DNA of 37,666 nucleotides, taken from JAZKFP01 sp040386355. Its GTDB lineage: Bacteria; Pseudomonadota; Gammaproteobacteria; Pseudomonadales; UBA6940. Numbering within the stretch: position 1 is the first letter of the stretch; the number at the start of each line of letters is the position of its first letter. A program made the position numbers and the translations under genes. Below, piece by piece: positions 16,257 through 24,358 of this stretch. The stretch lies in assembly GCA_040386355.1 (NCBI GenBank), contig JAZKFP010000230.1, forward strand, positions 1 to 37,666, in the 5' to 3' direction. The notes under the pieces were generated by a model that was given only the letters and a program-made list of their open reading frames with translations, did not search any database and was not told where the DNA came from.

Positions 16257-17153
16257 GTGAATATTGAACACATGCTTTACCCTAATCTCAGCCTATTATT
16301 GGGATTAACTCCTATTGAAATTTCCAAAATGATGGTTGCCTTTTTTGCAATCGGCACTGAAGTTTCGCAACGCTGTTTAAACCCAGATTCTTTGCAAAGT
16401 TTTCAAAAAAATGATTTAACACCCGTTACTGAAATTGATTTATGGGTGCATGACCAGTGGGGTAATTTATTAAAAAATTTAACTCCCAATATTCCAATAC
16501 TTTCTGAAGAAAGTTGGCAAGAAAATCAAAGTTTTCAGCCCTACGAAGGTCGATATTGGTTAATGGATCCAATTGATGGAACACGTGAATTAATTGCAGG
16601 CACTGGTGAATTTACATTAAATGTTGCATTGGTTGAAAAAGGCCAACCCATTATTGGATTTATATATTCTCCGGTGGACGCTGCATGGTATGTTGGAATT
16701 AATATTACAACATCGCAACTACGCTTAAAAACCAGTTGGAAATTAGTTAGTCCACATATTGGAGAAGTTTTAACGGGTGCATCTCGCCCCTCCTCAACAT
16801 TAATTCAATTAGTAAGCCGTCGTTCTGAATCACCTAATGAAAATAACAAGTGGAATAATTTTCTACAGGATTTAGAGTTGAAACTTATTACCAAAGCCGT
16901 GGGCAGTTCACTAAAATTTTGTCGACTAGCTGAAGGGCGTGGTGATATTTATCCGCGATTTACACCAACTTCACATTGGGATATTGCAGCTGGTCATACA
17001 ATTTTATTAGGTGCAGGAGGCAATATTATTAATGTTGCTGGAAATCCACCGACCTATCATCAACCTGGCACTATTCATAGCCCATTCTTTCTTGCTACAG
17101 GATTTCCTTTATCAAGTGAATGGATTAATTGTTGGAAGCAATGGATGCAATAA
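16257..17153 (+). CDS. cysQ: CysQ-like 3'(2'),5'-bisphosphate nucleotidase (inositol-monophosphatase superfamily)
   Basis: This 298-residue protein is a Mg-dependent, Li-sensitive-type phosphatase. CysQ removes the 3'-phosphate of PAP/PAPS, the by-product of sulfate assimilation and of acyl-carrier transfer. Motifs are TPVTEIDLWVHD (about 57-68), the metal-binding EES (about 84), DPIDGTRELIAGTGEFTLN (from D104, with D107 and T109) and the second metal site SHWDIAAGH with D242. The TRE...GEFT wording points to CysQ rather than to SuhB inositol monophosphatase. The start is GTG at 16257 with AAGGA 9 bases upstream; an ATG at 16248 is closed at once by TAA. It is somewhat longer than E. coli CysQ (246), from loops around residues 155-215. 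Confidence 0.88.
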   Translation: MNIEHMLYPNLSLLLGLTPIEISKMMVAFFAIGTEVSQRCLNPDSLQSFQKNDLTPVTEIDLWVHDQWGNLLKNLTPNIPILSEESWQENQSFQPYEGRYWLMDPIDGTRELIAGTGEFTLNVALVEKGQPIIGFIYSPVDAAWYVGINITTSQLRLKTSWKLVSPHIGEVLTGASRPSSTLIQLVSRRSESPNENNKWNNFLQDLELKLITKAVGSSLKFCRLAEGRGDIYPRFTPTSHWDIAAGHTILLGAGGNIINVAGNPPTYHQPGTIHSPFFLATGFPLSSEWINCWKQWMQ

Positions 17154-17334
17154 AAATGAACAAGTTTCTTAGTACAAACAACAGACCTCGTTGATTCTCT
17201 GAATTTTGAGTAACCCATATTTATGAAATATACGGCAGTTTTCTCATTATTAATTCCTTTGTGTACCTGCTCAAGCATTTAACCAGATTAATTCGGGTGT
17301 AGGTCTATCACCCAAGATATTATCTTGCAATCAA

Positions 17335-17859
17335 ATGAATGAACCTAACCGTTCACAAAATTCAATTTTAACTGCTTTAATACCTTTAAGTGCTGATTCG
17401 CCTACTATCGGTCATGCGGATCTTTTAAAATCTGCTTGTCAGATTTTTCCAAAAGTCTATTGGTCAATTGGTATAAATCCGGATAAAAACTATTTGTTTT
17501 CGTCCGCACAACGTCAAGAAATGCTGCAATGCTATGTCGATTATTTAGAGCTAAATGATCAGGTAATTATTACTGATTATCAAGGTTCAACTGTTCAGTA
17601 CGCAGATAGTATTGGTGTCAGTATTATGCTTAAGGGGGTACGCAATTCGATCGATTTTCAATATGAATTAGATCAGGCATCGGCTAATCAGCGAATTAAT
17701 CCAAAAGTTTCTACCTTATTTTTACCTACAAAACCTGAGTTATCCTTTATAAGCTCTAGTCTAGTCAGACGACATATTGCCCTCAAATTATCATTTGATG
17801 AATACGTCATTACCAGCATACAAGATCATATAAAAAAATGGTTATCATCTAATGAATAA
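17335..17859 (+). CDS. coaD: Divergent CoaD-like nucleotidyltransferase
   Basis: This 174-residue protein aligns along its whole length with phosphopantetheine adenylyltransferase, which makes dephospho-CoA from ATP and 4'-phosphopantetheine. The retained marks are TIGH (H27, equivalent to the (T/H)xGH ATP-binding histidine), NPDK (K51), KGVRNSIDFQYEL and ISSSLVR (139-145). The first motif is altered: the family has PGxFDPxTxGH, whereas here residues 17-27 read PLSADSPTIGH, losing the glycine, the phenylalanine and one proline. An Arg is replaced by Lys in LKGVR. It may be a working but divergent CoaD or a related transferase with another substrate; whether a canonical coaD exists elsewhere cannot be seen. 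No clear ribosome-binding site precedes the ATG. Confidence 0.75.
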   Translation: MNEPNRSQNSILTALIPLSADSPTIGHADLLKSACQIFPKVYWSIGINPDKNYLFSSAQRQEMLQCYVDYLELNDQVIITDYQGSTVQYADSIGVSIMLKGVRNSIDFQYELDQASANQRINPKVSTLFLPTKPELSFISSSLVRRHIALKLSFDEYVITSIQDHIKKWLSSNE

Positions 17860-18061
17860 AAACATGCTCCTAAAAAAATAAAATTGATATCGAAAAATGC
17901 TTTTGCTTTGCTAGCTAACTGGTTGGATTCTTAGAAATATTGTGTAATTTTCCATCGCGATTGCTCATTCTTAAAAAATCATTTCATCGCTATGTCGGAT
18001 TTCAACTGTTGAGCTAACAAAAAAATCATTATCTTTTCGAATTCTAACTTAGGAGAGTTAT

Positions 18062-19822
18062 ATGAAACAAATCGATCGCCAATGGTGGCGTGAACCGGCT
18101 ATTAATCGACGTGCATGGAGCTGGCACGACGCGCACGATAATAAACATCAAGGCGAATGGTGGCAGAACGCTGTAATTTATCAAATCACGCCCTGTATTT
18201 ATCAAGATTCAACGGGTACAGGTAGTGGCGATTTAGAAGGAATTATTCAAAGACTCGATTATATTTCTGCCTTAGGTGTCGATGCCATCTGGTTAACACC
18301 AATTTATAAATCTCCATTACACGATTTGGGATATGACATCAGCGATATGCAGTCTATTCATCCGAATCTTGGAACGATGGATGATTTTAAACGTTTGGTA
18401 AAACTTGTTCATCAAACTGGTTTGCGTATTATTTTAGATATGGTGTGGAGTCATACTTCGGATCAACATCCTTGGTTTTTAGAAAGTAAAAAAAATAAAA
18501 CTAATCCAAAAGCCGATTGGTATGTGTGGGCAGACCCTGCAGAAAATGGTGGTCCACCAAATAATTGGTTATCTGCTTTTAATGGACAGTCGGGATGGAA
18601 GTATTCGGAAGAGCGCAATCAATATTATTATGCGAATTTTTTAGAAAGTCAGCCGGATTTAAATTGGCATAATACCGAAGTACGCGATGAAGTTTTACGA
18701 CAAGCACGTTTCTGGTTGGACCTTGATGTTGACGGTATGCGGTTAGATGCAGTGAATTTTTATTGTCATGACGCAGATATGCAAGATAATCCTTTACGTG
18801 ACGAAACTCATGTTATTCCGCAAGGAATTGATCCAAGAAACCCACTGGCTAAGCAATTATTTACGAATAGTTTTTGTCGGGCTGAAACCTTTGAATTTTT
18901 AAAACCACTACGGCAATTAGTAAATGAATATCCAGGTGTTTTTTTATTAGGCGAAGTTACGTTATGTGATGATTCAATTAAAGAAGCGGCTCTATATGTG
19001 TCTGGCAAAGAACGTTTGCATGCCGCATATAACAGTGGATTACTTTTTAAAGAAAAAATTAATGCGCCGCAATTACGAAAAATTATTCAACACGCTGTTG
19101 AATGTTTTTCAGAAGGCGGCACCTGTTGGATTGTCGGTAATCACGATTATGGTAGATTACGTTCACGGTGGGATGGTATTGAAAACCCCTATCCCGCTGA
19201 ATTTTATCCGATGGCAGTTGCATTACTTTTATCGTTGCCAGGTGGACTGTGTTTATGGCAAGGCGATGAATTAGGTTTGTCAGAAGCACGAATTCCAGAA
19301 GATATCCCAGTCGAGAAAATGCGCGATCCATTTGGAAAATTAATGTATCCATTATTAAATGGTCGCGACGGTTCACGTACTCCAATGCCTTGGGATGATG
19401 CATTAAAAAATTATGGTTTTACGAGTGCGGATGAATCCTGGCTACCTTTTCCTGAGTCCAACAAAATGCTCAGTGTAGCGCGTCAACAACGTGACCCCAA
19501 TTCATTATTAAGTACATGGCGTTCCTTATTACACTGGCGTAAAAATCAACCTGCATTATTAGCAGGAACAACTACTATGTTAGATTCAGGTAAAAGCATA
19601 TTAGGTTTTATTCGAGAATATTCTGAACAAATTTTATTGTGTGTATTTAATTTATCTGAAGAAAAAGAAATTTTTTCAATGCAGGAGTATGAATATTATA
19701 AACCCATTATTGGTTTAGGTTTTCAACATCAAATAATGGAAAATGGTGATATTCAACTACCAGCTTGGGGAAGTTTTTTTGCTGATTTACGTTCCTCGTC
19801 TGAAATGCAAAAATTCAAATGA
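18062..19822 (+). CDS. GH13 alpha-glucosidase-type enzyme, first of a tandem pair
   Basis: This 586-residue glycoside hydrolase of the alpha-amylase superfamily lacks a signal peptide and so is predicted cytoplasmic. The TIM barrel starts at WWQNAVIYQITP (about 34-45). Conserved regions are DMVWSHTSDQHPWF (region I), DGMRLDAVNF with nucleophile D229 (II), LLGEV with acid/base E298 (III) and GNHDYGR with D362 (IV). GGPPNNWLS and the adjacent QPDLNWHN point to the oligosaccharide-acting alpha-glucosidase group. The usual calcium loop DSNGDGIGD reads DSTGTGSGD, so two acidic ligands are lost. An extra 30 residues precede the barrel compared with its downstream paralogue, 80 bases away. AGGAG stands just before the ATG. 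Confidence 0.92.
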   Translation: MKQIDRQWWREPAINRRAWSWHDAHDNKHQGEWWQNAVIYQITPCIYQDSTGTGSGDLEGIIQRLDYISALGVDAIWLTPIYKSPLHDLGYDISDMQSIHPNLGTMDDFKRLVKLVHQTGLRIILDMVWSHTSDQHPWFLESKKNKTNPKADWYVWADPAENGGPPNNWLSAFNGQSGWKYSEERNQYYYANFLESQPDLNWHNTEVRDEVLRQARFWLDLDVDGMRLDAVNFYCHDADMQDNPLRDETHVIPQGIDPRNPLAKQLFTNSFCRAETFEFLKPLRQLVNEYPGVFLLGEVTLCDDSIKEAALYVSGKERLHAAYNSGLLFKEKINAPQLRKIIQHAVECFSEGGTCWIVGNHDYGRLRSRWDGIENPYPAEFYPMAVALLLSLPGGLCLWQGDELGLSEARIPEDIPVEKMRDPFGKLMYPLLNGRDGSRTPMPWDDALKNYGFTSADESWLPFPESNKMLSVARQQRDPNSLLSTWRSLLHWRKNQPALLAGTTTMLDSGKSILGFIREYSEQILLCVFNLSEEKEIFSMQEYEYYKPIIGLGFQHQIMENGDIQLPAWGSFFADLRSSSEMQKFK

Positions 19823-19902
19823 AAAATTGAATTATTAAATGACAATTAATGAATATTTTTTAATACAAGATCGGAAATTGTTATTTAAAAAAGGAATAGC
19901 CA

Positions 19903-21558
19903 ATGGCTGTACAAAATATGGATGATTGGCGTTGGTGGCAGGATGCGGTAATTTACCAAATTTATCCACGAAGTTTTCAAGATTCCGACGCAGACGGAAT
20001 TGGTGATTTAAATGGTATTCGCCAACGACTTCCTTATGTTGCAAAATTAGGCGTAGACGGTATTTGGATTTGTCCTTTTGTACGTTCACCCATGCGTGAT
20101 TTTGGTTATGACGTCAGTGATTTTTGCGCGATTGAACCTTTATTTGGAACGCTTGCAGATTTTGATGCATTAGTACAAGAAGCACATAATTTAGGCTTAC
20201 GCGTATTAATGGATCAAGTCTGGAATCACACATCCGATGAACATCCTTGGTTTATAGAAAGTCGTAGTAGTAAAGATAACTCTAAATCCGATTGGTATGT
20301 ATGGGCCGATGCACATCAGGATGGTGGACCACCGAATAATTGGCGTGCAACCTTTGGTGGTTCGGCTTGGGAATGGGATCCGACTCGACATCAATATTTT
20401 TTACATAATTTTTTAGCACAACAGCCTGATTTAAATTGGTATAACCCTGATGTTCGCAAAGCGATGGTGGATATTGGGCGTTTTTGGTTAGATCGTGGCG
20501 TTGACGGTTTTCGATTAGACGTTGCTAATTTTTATGCGCACGATCGAACATTAAAAGACAATCCTATTCGTCCTTCTGATCAGCCTCGTCCTGCAGGCGC
20601 TGCATTAAAAGATCCGTATTTTGATTTTATTAATGAAGGTACCGTTTGCAGACCTGAAACCTTAAACATGTTAAAAGATATTCGTTTATTAATGAATGAA
20701 TATCCAAACACTGTGGCACTTGGTGAAGTCTCTTCCGCAGAAGATTCTTTATTAGCAGCTGCCGATTATATTGCAGGCGACCATCGTTTGCATTTAGCGT
20801 ATAACGCCTCATTAATAAGTTATGAACCTTTTACCGCGCGCGGCTTGCATACATTATTCGAACATATTATTGAATTATTTCCGCAAGCCCGTTTATGTTG
20901 GACATTTGGTACCCATGATTTTCCACGTTTGCGCGGTCGCTGGGCAAATCACGGTCGTCACTCCGAAGAAATTGAAGCGCAATTAGATCGATTATTACCA
21001 TCATTATTAATTGGATTACCGGGTAGTTGCTGTATTTATCAAGGCGATGAATTAGGACTCACACAAACGCAATTAAATTTTGAACAATTACGCGATCCCT
21101 ATGGTATTGCAAATTATCCAGAAATTTTGGGACGTGATGGTTGTAGAACACCCATGCCTTGGTCAGAACATGCAAATCAAGGTGGATTCAGCGATGCACG
21201 AACTGCATGGCTGCCCTTGCCTGCCGAACATTTACATCTTGCAGTGGAATTACAAGAAAGCGATCCGAATTCTTTATTAATTGCTTATCGAAATTTAATT
21301 CGTTGGCGACGTTTACAACCCGCGCTGCATGGTGGTGGATTTCATTTATACCCGTTAGAACCACCGTTATTACAATTTGAACGCGGCGAGGGTGAGCAAT
21401 CTATTTTGTGCGTATACAATTTTTCAACGTCACCTCATCACCATCAAATACCTCATAATCATTTAAAATTAATTGAAGATGTATCACCAGGTATACGATT
21501 AAAAGGTAGAGAATTATTTTTACCAGCGTATGGTGCAGCATTTTTAAAAAAAATGTAA
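19903..21558 (+). CDS. GH13 alpha-glucosidase-type enzyme, second of a tandem pair
   Basis: This 551-residue paralogue of the preceding gene has barrel start WWQDAVIYQIYPRSFQDSDADG and keeps the calcium-type loop (DSDADGIGD). Region I is DQVWNHTSDEHPWF, the nucleophile is D206 in GFRLDVANF, the acid/base is E275 in LGEVSSAED and the third acid is D339. Region IV reads FGTHDFPR instead of the common NHD. There is no signal peptide. AAGGA lies 7 bases upstream of the ATG at 19903, and the two genes are probably one transcript. Likely substrates are maltooligosaccharides, isomaltose, trehalose or sucrose-like sugars, but the sequence does not decide. The pair probably arose by old duplication, since similarity is clear yet motifs differ. 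Confidence 0.92.
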   Translation: MAVQNMDDWRWWQDAVIYQIYPRSFQDSDADGIGDLNGIRQRLPYVAKLGVDGIWICPFVRSPMRDFGYDVSDFCAIEPLFGTLADFDALVQEAHNLGLRVLMDQVWNHTSDEHPWFIESRSSKDNSKSDWYVWADAHQDGGPPNNWRATFGGSAWEWDPTRHQYFLHNFLAQQPDLNWYNPDVRKAMVDIGRFWLDRGVDGFRLDVANFYAHDRTLKDNPIRPSDQPRPAGAALKDPYFDFINEGTVCRPETLNMLKDIRLLMNEYPNTVALGEVSSAEDSLLAAADYIAGDHRLHLAYNASLISYEPFTARGLHTLFEHIIELFPQARLCWTFGTHDFPRLRGRWANHGRHSEEIEAQLDRLLPSLLIGLPGSCCIYQGDELGLTQTQLNFEQLRDPYGIANYPEILGRDGCRTPMPWSEHANQGGFSDARTAWLPLPAEHLHLAVELQESDPNSLLIAYRNLIRWRRLQPALHGGGFHLYPLEPPLLQFERGEGEQSILCVYNFSTSPHHHQIPHNHLKLIEDVSPGIRLKGRELFLPAYGAAFLKKM

Positions 21559-21824
21559 AGCATTTTCTATATTTAAAATCATAACATTTATTAATTTCCC
21601 AGCCCTGTAATTGTGGCACTCCGACCCGCATAGCATACTGAATCAAATCAGAGTAGTGTCTCGTCACCGTAAAAAAAGTTCTCATTCGACAAAGAGTAGT
21701 AATTACTGATCCAAGATTTTTACTGCTACTGCTAATTTCTAGTTTTCAAAAAATATTATTTTTACAGTCTATTCCGATAACTCTACCTGTAAAATAAACC
21801 CAGTTCGTGTGAGGAATGGAAGCC

Positions 21825-23918
21825 ATGAATAAAGTCTTAATTATTAGTAATAATTTGACCGAAACCGAAATTCTTAAAAGAGTTTTAAGCACTGCTAGAG
21901 ACGGTCCCTTTAAAATCAGACACGCTACTAGCTTAAAACAGGGCCTTGTAAAAATAAGTGTGGAAAAAATTGACGCAATTTTAGTAGATCTTTCACTACC
22001 GGATAGCCAAGGTTTAAATACGCTCGATCAAATATTTGCTGCTAACCCACATATTCCAATTATGACGCTCACCAGCTTGGAAAATGAATCTTTATCGGTG
22101 GAAGCGGTTAAACATGGTGCGCAGGGTTATTTAATTGAAGGTTTTTTTGGAAATAATTTAGTACCTCAAGCACTACGCAGCGTAATTCAGCGTAAAGCTA
22201 TAGAAGAAAATTATTATAAAGAAAAAGCCCGAGCTGAAATTGTATTAAATTCTATTAGCGACGCCGTCTTATGCACTGACTTATTAGGAAATGTTGATTA
22301 TTTAAATACCGCTGCAGAACAAATGACAGGTTGGTCAAGACAAGAAGCCCAAGGTCGTCCTATTGAAGAAGTCTTTCGACTTATTAATGGCATTACGCGT
22401 CAACCTGCTTGCAACCCTGTAAAATTAGTATTGAAACAAGATAAGCCGATGGGATTAAATGCTGACACAGTTTTAGTTAGACGTGATAAAACTGAAGTGA
22501 CAATTGAAGACTCTGCATCACCTATTCATGATTGGGACAACATAATCACTGGTGTTGTCATTGTATTTCATGATGTTAGCGCGGCGCATGCAATGACTAT
22601 AAAAATGGCTTATTTGGCGCATCATGATTTTTTAACAGATTTACCCAATCGATTATTATTAAACGACCGTATTGAACAAGCAATTTCACTTGCCAAACGC
22701 CATAATACAAAGCTCACCATTTTGTTTCTGGATCTAGATAATTTCAAACACATAAATGATTCTCTCGGACATGAAACGGGCGATAAATTATTAAAATCTG
22801 TCACAAAACGTTTGAACGCTTGCGTACGTGGCACGGATACCGTAAGTCGTCAAGGTGGCGATGAATTTGTTTTGTTATTGATTGATTATAATCAAGAGGA
22901 AGACATTACATTAATTGCCGAAAAAATTCATGCGACTTTAGCGTTGCCCCATTCGTTTGATGAACGCGAATTATATATTACAACGAGCATTGGAATAAGT
23001 GTTTATCCCTCAGACGGCGAAGATCCAGAAACACTTATCAAAAATGCCGATACCGCGATGTATCATGCTAAAGAAAAAGGACGCAATAATTATCAATTTT
23101 TTAGTGATGCAATGAATGTTCGTGCTGTCGAGCGTCAATTTATCGAATCAGGTTTAAGAATAGCGCTGGATAAAGAAGAATTTATTTTACATTATCAACC
23201 AAAAATTAATTTAGAAACAGGGGTAATTACCGGTGCGGAAGCATTACTTCGCTGGATACATCCAAATTGGGGATTAGTTTTACCAGAACGATTTATTTGT
23301 ATTGCAGAAGATTGCGGTTTAATTGTTCCTATTGGCCGTTGGGTTTTACGTGAAGCCTGTTTACAAGGAAAACGTTGGTTAGATCAGGGGTTACCTGCTA
23401 TTTCAATTGCAGTAAATATCTCCGCTCTTGAATTTTGTCAAAATAATTTTTTTGAAGGTGTAAAAACCATTTTAAAAGAAACAAGGCTGGATTCCTGTTT
23501 ACTTCAGTTAGAAATCACGGAAAGTGTGCTGATGCGAGATGCTGAAACTAATGCAGCCATTCTTCAGAAGCTTAAAAGCATGGATATTCAACTAGCAGTT
23601 GATGATTTTGGTACAGGATATTCTAGCTTGAGCTATTTGGAAAAATTTCCTATCGATGTTTTAAAAATTGATAAAAGTTTTCTTTATGATATCGAATCAA
23701 CTAAAGATAACAGAATTATTGTAAGCGCCATTATTGGAATGGGTAATAGTTTAAATTTACAAGTTGTAGCAGAAGGAATTGAAACAGAACCCCAATTGAG
23801 TTTTTTAAAATCTTTACATTGTGAAGAAGGTCAAGGCTTTTTACTAAGTCATCCTCTTGTAGCAGAAGAATTCGAAACTTTACTTACGAATTATTCCGTG
23901 CTTCCCGAGATTGCTTAA
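21825..23918 (+). CDS. REC-PAS-GGDEF-EAL cyclic-di-GMP protein with degenerate receiver
   Basis: This 697-residue signalling protein has a receiver-like N-terminus (1-120), a PAS domain (about 135-250), GGDEF (about 260-430) and EAL (about 440-690). GGDEF is intact at 344-348 with an inhibitory site RGTD at 335-338. EAL is intact at E472 with NISALEF, ITESVL, DDFGTGYSSLSYL, KIDKSF and AEGIETE, so both synthesis and breakdown of c-di-GMP are possible. The receiver keeps D55 and T83 but has SNN in place of the acidic pair and E105 where the conserved Lys should be, so normal phosphorylation is doubtful. The ATG at 21825 is preferred, with GAGGA 9 bases upstream; an ATG at 21816 directly abuts that site. 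No membrane segments are present. A family A MITE follows 15 bases after the stop. Confidence 0.92.
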   Translation: MNKVLIISNNLTETEILKRVLSTARDGPFKIRHATSLKQGLVKISVEKIDAILVDLSLPDSQGLNTLDQIFAANPHIPIMTLTSLENESLSVEAVKHGAQGYLIEGFFGNNLVPQALRSVIQRKAIEENYYKEKARAEIVLNSISDAVLCTDLLGNVDYLNTAAEQMTGWSRQEAQGRPIEEVFRLINGITRQPACNPVKLVLKQDKPMGLNADTVLVRRDKTEVTIEDSASPIHDWDNIITGVVIVFHDVSAAHAMTIKMAYLAHHDFLTDLPNRLLLNDRIEQAISLAKRHNTKLTILFLDLDNFKHINDSLGHETGDKLLKSVTKRLNACVRGTDTVSRQGGDEFVLLLIDYNQEEDITLIAEKIHATLALPHSFDERELYITTSIGISVYPSDGEDPETLIKNADTAMYHAKEKGRNNYQFFSDAMNVRAVERQFIESGLRIALDKEEFILHYQPKINLETGVITGAEALLRWIHPNWGLVLPERFICIAEDCGLIVPIGRWVLREACLQGKRWLDQGLPAISIAVNISALEFCQNNFFEGVKTILKETRLDSCLLQLEITESVLMRDAETNAAILQKLKSMDIQLAVDDFGTGYSSLSYLEKFPIDVLKIDKSFLYDIESTKDNRIIVSAIIGMGNSLNLQVVAEGIETEPQLSFLKSLHCEEGQGFLLSHPLVAEEFETLLTNYSVLPEIA

Positions 23919-23933
23919 TCCTTTTAGCATCTA

Positions 23934-24163
23934 TATACCCGTAGCGTATCAAAATTAGGTGTTCAGCATGATCTTTTTTTCCGCTTGCTTTGTTGCCTGC
24001 TCGAACGCGTCACAGCGTTCTCGCTGCGTAAAGCGTTGGCTACGCTGCGTCAAAGCGTCGCGCGATCAAAAAAAAATCTTCATGCTTCACCGCTACACTT
24101 TTCCGGCCGCTGCCTTTAGTCGCGGCGCGCGAAGCGCCCTAATTTTCATTTGCTACGGGTATA
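23934..24163 (+). mobile_element. Family A MITE copy 2, 230 bp
   Basis: Terminal inverted repeats at 23934-23958 (TATACCCGTAGCGTATCAAA...) and 24139-24163 define the element. Compared with copy 1 it carries about 25 extra bases near 23997-24025 (CTGCTCGAACGCGTCACAGC) and the same GC-rich right half, identical over more than 40 bases. The open frame that yields AAAFSRGARSALIF in both copies comes from this GC-rich part and is not considered a gene. Confidence 0.78.
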
Positions 24164-24263
24164 TTAAATTACTCCGCTCATCTTTAAATAATATTTTTAG
24201 AATAAAGCCCTTTAAAAATTTGTAGAAGGATGTTATCAAAAGGTTCACTAGAGCTTCATTATA

Positions 24264-24292
24264 TTGACATAAAATGTAAGTACTTTCATACG
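24264..24292 (+). promoter_or_regulatory. Possible promoter of the alkaline phosphatase gene
   Basis: A consensus -35 box TTGACA (24264-24269) is followed after 17 bases by CATACG (24287-24292), a weak -10 box with three of six consensus bases. It lies 67 bases before the chosen start. No Pho box was recognised. Confidence 0.25.
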
Positions 24293-24358
24293 CCGAGAGC
24301 CTATGGGAGAGTTACCTTGGGCGAAAAATCGATTTGGTTTTTACCAAGGAGCATTTAT

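Larger units (their letters stand above)
23919..24358. other. 440-base gene-free stretch: family A MITE plus leader of the phosphatase gene
   Basis: The first half is the family A copy at 23934-24163. The second half (24164-24358) is the leader of the alkaline phosphatase gene, with a possible -35 box at 24264. An open frame runs upstream of the chosen phosphatase start but lacks family similarity there. Confidence 0.6.

Noticed and set aside
18966..19403. Frames of about 100 codons on both strands inside the first GH13 gene.
   Set aside because: The GH13 protein is continuous through this stretch with conserved catalytic motifs; the others are shadows.
24230..24358. N-terminal extension of the alkaline phosphatase by 43 residues.
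   Set aside because: The extension has no signal character or family similarity, while the ATG at 24359 has a ribosome-binding site and starts a proper signal peptide.
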